A stretch of DNA of 9,154 nucleotides from Holosporales bacterium. GTDB taxonomy: Bacteria > Pseudomonadota > Alphaproteobacteria > Caedimonadales > UBA9215. This document shows positions 7,624 to 9,154 of this stretch, piece after piece. The notes under the pieces were generated by a model, which was given only the letters and a program-made list of their open reading frames with translations, was not told the origin of the DNA and made no database searches. Within the stretch, counting starts at the first letter, position 1; each line of letters opens with the position of its first letter. Both the position numbers and the translations under genes were made by a program. The DNA lies in the NCBI GenBank assembly GCA_003503995.1, contig DOCA01000014.1, positions 1 to 9,154 of the forward strand, in the 5' to 3' direction.

Positions 7624-8616
7624 TTAACAAGGGGCAGGTGTTTTTTGTTTTTTTAAATGAATCTCTCCATATGTCATGGCAAAAACACTTAAGACAATAA
7701 AGCTTATTCCGTACCAGACAAGTTCATTGCTTGGGAACTCAGAGAAAAGAACATAACCGATGGCACCTGTTAAGACAAATCTTGCAAATCCAAAAGGCGT
7801 TAAGAAAACAACTTCTGCCAGAGAATAAGCCTTTGCCGTTGCGTAGTGCGCTAAGCAGCCACACCCTCCCAGAGCAATAAGCATAAGAAGTTGTTGAGTG
7901 TTGGGGGTTCTCCAATCATAAAGAGCATAAAATCCTGAAACGGGAATCATAAAAAAGAGGAGGTAGAGAGCCAGCAATTGGGGTTTTTCTCCAGCAGCGC
8001 CTAGTTTTCGAGAGCAGAGTTTTGCAATGGCAAAAAGAATGGCTGAGGCAATAGGAAGAAGCATGGCAAGATTTTGATAGTTGATATTTGTGCCTAAAAA
8101 AGCCTTATCGGGCCTTGTTATGATAAAAGCACCAATAAGACCCAGTATGATACCTAAAGAACGCAAGCCCCCAATTTTTTCACTTAAGTAGAGCTTTGCC
8201 CCAATGATTGAAAAAATGGGACCTGTAAATTGAAGGGCAACGGCCTGAGCCATGGGCATTTTTGAAAAAGCTGTGTATAAGCTAACAATACCAAAAACGG
8301 CTGCAATAACACGAATAAGATGGGTGAAGGGGTATTTTGTTGAAAAACTCCTAATGCCATCCTTTAAAACAAAAGGGAGCATAATGAGGCATCCAAAAAT
8401 ATTTTGAAAAAGAGCAACAACTCCAGGTGTTAGGGGGTTTTCAATGCCACCTGCTCCTCCTGTTAAATAGCGCACAAAAGCATTAACGCCTGCAAAACCA
8501 GCGCAAGCTAAGAGCTTCCAAATGACACCTTGCGTATTTTGCTTAAGGCGGTCACTTTTCCAAAAAGAAGGCGTTGCTAAAGGCGTTTCTAAAGCAATTG
8601 TGGTTGATGTATTCAT
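7624..8616 (-). CDS. EamA/DMT-superfamily transporter
   Basis: A 330-residue membrane protein with about ten predicted helices (roughly 31-51, 64-84, 98-117, 120-143, 151-168, 182-200, 212-231, 241-262, 266-290 and 299-317). They fall into two repeats of five, the EamA (DUF6) duplication of the drug/metabolite transporter superfamily. Typical motifs are YTAFSKMPMAQAVALQFTGP with LSEK at about 114-147 in repeat 1, and AKAYSLAEVVFLTPFGFARF with FSEFP at about 261-295 in repeat 2. About 30 polar residues precede the first helix. A good ribosome-binding site AGGAG (8623-8627) lies 6 nt before the ATG (8614-8616), confirming the start. The substrate cannot be read from sequence. The layout resembles alphaproteobacterial DMT proteins that include the Rickettsia S-adenosylmethionine importer, so metabolite uptake is one possibility and export another. 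It sits between dnaQ (19-nt gap) and ccmA in one apparent operon. Confidence 0.85.
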   Translation of the reverse strand: MNTSTTIALETPLATPSFWKSDRLKQNTQGVIWKLLACAGFAGVNAFVRYLTGGAGGIENPLTPGVVALFQNIFGCLIMLPFVLKDGIRSFSTKYPFTHLIRVIAAVFGIVSLYTAFSKMPMAQAVALQFTGPIFSIIGAKLYLSEKIGGLRSLGIILGLIGAFIITRPDKAFLGTNINYQNLAMLLPIASAILFAIAKLCSRKLGAAGEKPQLLALYLLFFMIPVSGFYALYDWRTPNTQQLLMLIALGGCGCLAHYATAKAYSLAEVVFLTPFGFARFVLTGAIGYVLFSEFPSNELVWYGISFIVLSVFAMTYGEIHLKKQKTPAPC

Positions 8617-8635
8617 AGGGTACTCCTGAAAAAAA

Positions 8636-9154
8636 TTATGAGGCCTTTTTAGTCCAAATGGGACTCTTAAGTTTTTCTAGCAACGCTTTATGCTCTTCAA
8701 GCTCATGGGGTGATAAATCAAATTCCCTTGCTTTCCTAATTTGTCGTTCAATGACGTTAATGAGCTGAGCTTTTTTTTCTTCTTGTTCGGAAGTACCTTC
8801 CCCTATAAAGTCTGGCTGTGCGCCTCCAATAAGTTCGAGGTACACTTCAGCTAAAAGCTCCGAATCCAGAAGGGCGCCATGCAATGTACGGTTTGAGTTA
8901 TCAATTTTATAGCGTTTACAAAGAGCATCTAGGCTAGCAGGAGATCCTGGGAATTTCTCTCGAGCAAGCTTTAAGGTATCGAAGGCTTGTTTAACAGGAA
9001 TAGGATCGCGCTTACACCATTCAAGCTCTGCGTTTAAAAACTTCATATCAAAGCGAGCATTATGAATGATCAGGCGGTCTTTTCCGATAAAGCGCAAAAA
9101 CTTTTCAGCATGATCTTCAAAGGGAGGGTGGTCTTTTAGAAAGTCTGTGCTCAA
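8636..9154 (-). CDS. dnaQ: DNA polymerase III epsilon subunit, 3'-5' exonuclease (5' end beyond the edge)
   Basis: 172 residues are visible, reading in from the right edge to TAA (8636-8638). The first codon at the edge is TTG, but it is an internal Leu: LSTDFLKD matches the GLS-x-xFL segment of DnaQ that follows the Exo I (DTETTGL) region, so roughly 55-60 residues are missing. Exo II is visible as HNARFDMKFLNAEL (His31, Asp36 of the visible part). It is followed by FDTLKLAREKFPGSPASLDALCKRY and Exo III, HGALLDSELLAEVY (His92, Asp97), the His-x4-Asp arrangement of DnaQ-H (DEDDh) exonucleases. The tail SPHELEEHKALLEKLKSPIW resembles alphaproteobacterial DnaQ C-termini. The product proofreads for the replicative polymerase as part of the Pol III core. 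It is the first visible gene of a leftward operon with the DMT transporter and ccmAB. Confidence 0.94.
   Translation of the reverse strand: MSTDFLKDHPPFEDHAEKFLRFIGKDRLIIHNARFDMKFLNAELEWCKRDPIPVKQAFDTLKLAREKFPGSPASLDALCKRYKIDNSNRTLHGALLDSELLAEVYLELIGGAQPDFIGEGTSEQEEKKAQLINVIERQIRKAREFDLSPHELEEHKALLEKLKSPIWTKKAS

Noticed and set aside
9132..9154. TTG at 9152-9154 as the dnaQ start codon
   Set aside because: The segment aligns with the middle of the DnaQ exonuclease domain, after the Exo I motif. The TTG is an internal leucine and the gene continues beyond the window.

Overview
The window looks like a piece of an alphaproteobacterial chromosome with moderately AT-rich composition. Support comes from the gene types (Uup-type ABC-F ATPase, AsmA-like DUF3971 protein, CcmA/CcmB, and a DnaQ whose short C-terminal tail resembles alphaproteobacterial homologues). 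The EamA transporter resembles carriers common in intracellular Alphaproteobacteria, so a Rickettsiales/Holosporales-like symbiont is a reasonable guess. The sequence alone does not prove it. Six protein genes are seen, two of them cut by the window edges. No tRNA, rRNA, CRISPR array, transposase or phage gene was found.

Left part (1-998, minus strand): most of comM (YifB/Mg-chelatase-like AAA+ ATPase), running off the left edge and lacking its C-terminal part. It is divergent from the next gene across a 176-nt gap that holds a candidate promoter on each strand.

Central part (1175-6218, plus strand): a Uup-type ABC-F ATPase, a 97-nt gap, then a 1048-residue membrane-anchored DUF3971/AsmA-like protein that probably acts in envelope lipid transport. 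This second gene has no in-frame ATG and appears to start at TTG. The TTG overlaps the stop codon of a tiny 8-codon reading frame, which may couple their translation.

Between convergent genes (6219-6346): the gap is almost filled by a 114-bp imperfect palindrome with a GC-rich core and complementary AT-rich ends (6230-6343). It looks like a palindromic or MITE-like intergenic repeat and is the least explained sequence here.

Right part (6347-9154, minus strand): transcription runs right to left through dnaQ (5' end beyond the edge), an EamA/DMT-family transporter, ccmA and ccmB. The gaps are 19 nt, 27 nt and a 4-nt overlap, so this is probably one operon. CcmA and CcmB form the ABC module of the cytochrome c maturation (System I) heme pathway. 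The other ccm genes are not in the window.

Most of the content is housekeeping. I see no clearly new multi-gene system. The items most worth checking are the palindromic element, the unusual start of the AsmA-like gene, and the placement of ccmAB behind dnaQ and a transporter.
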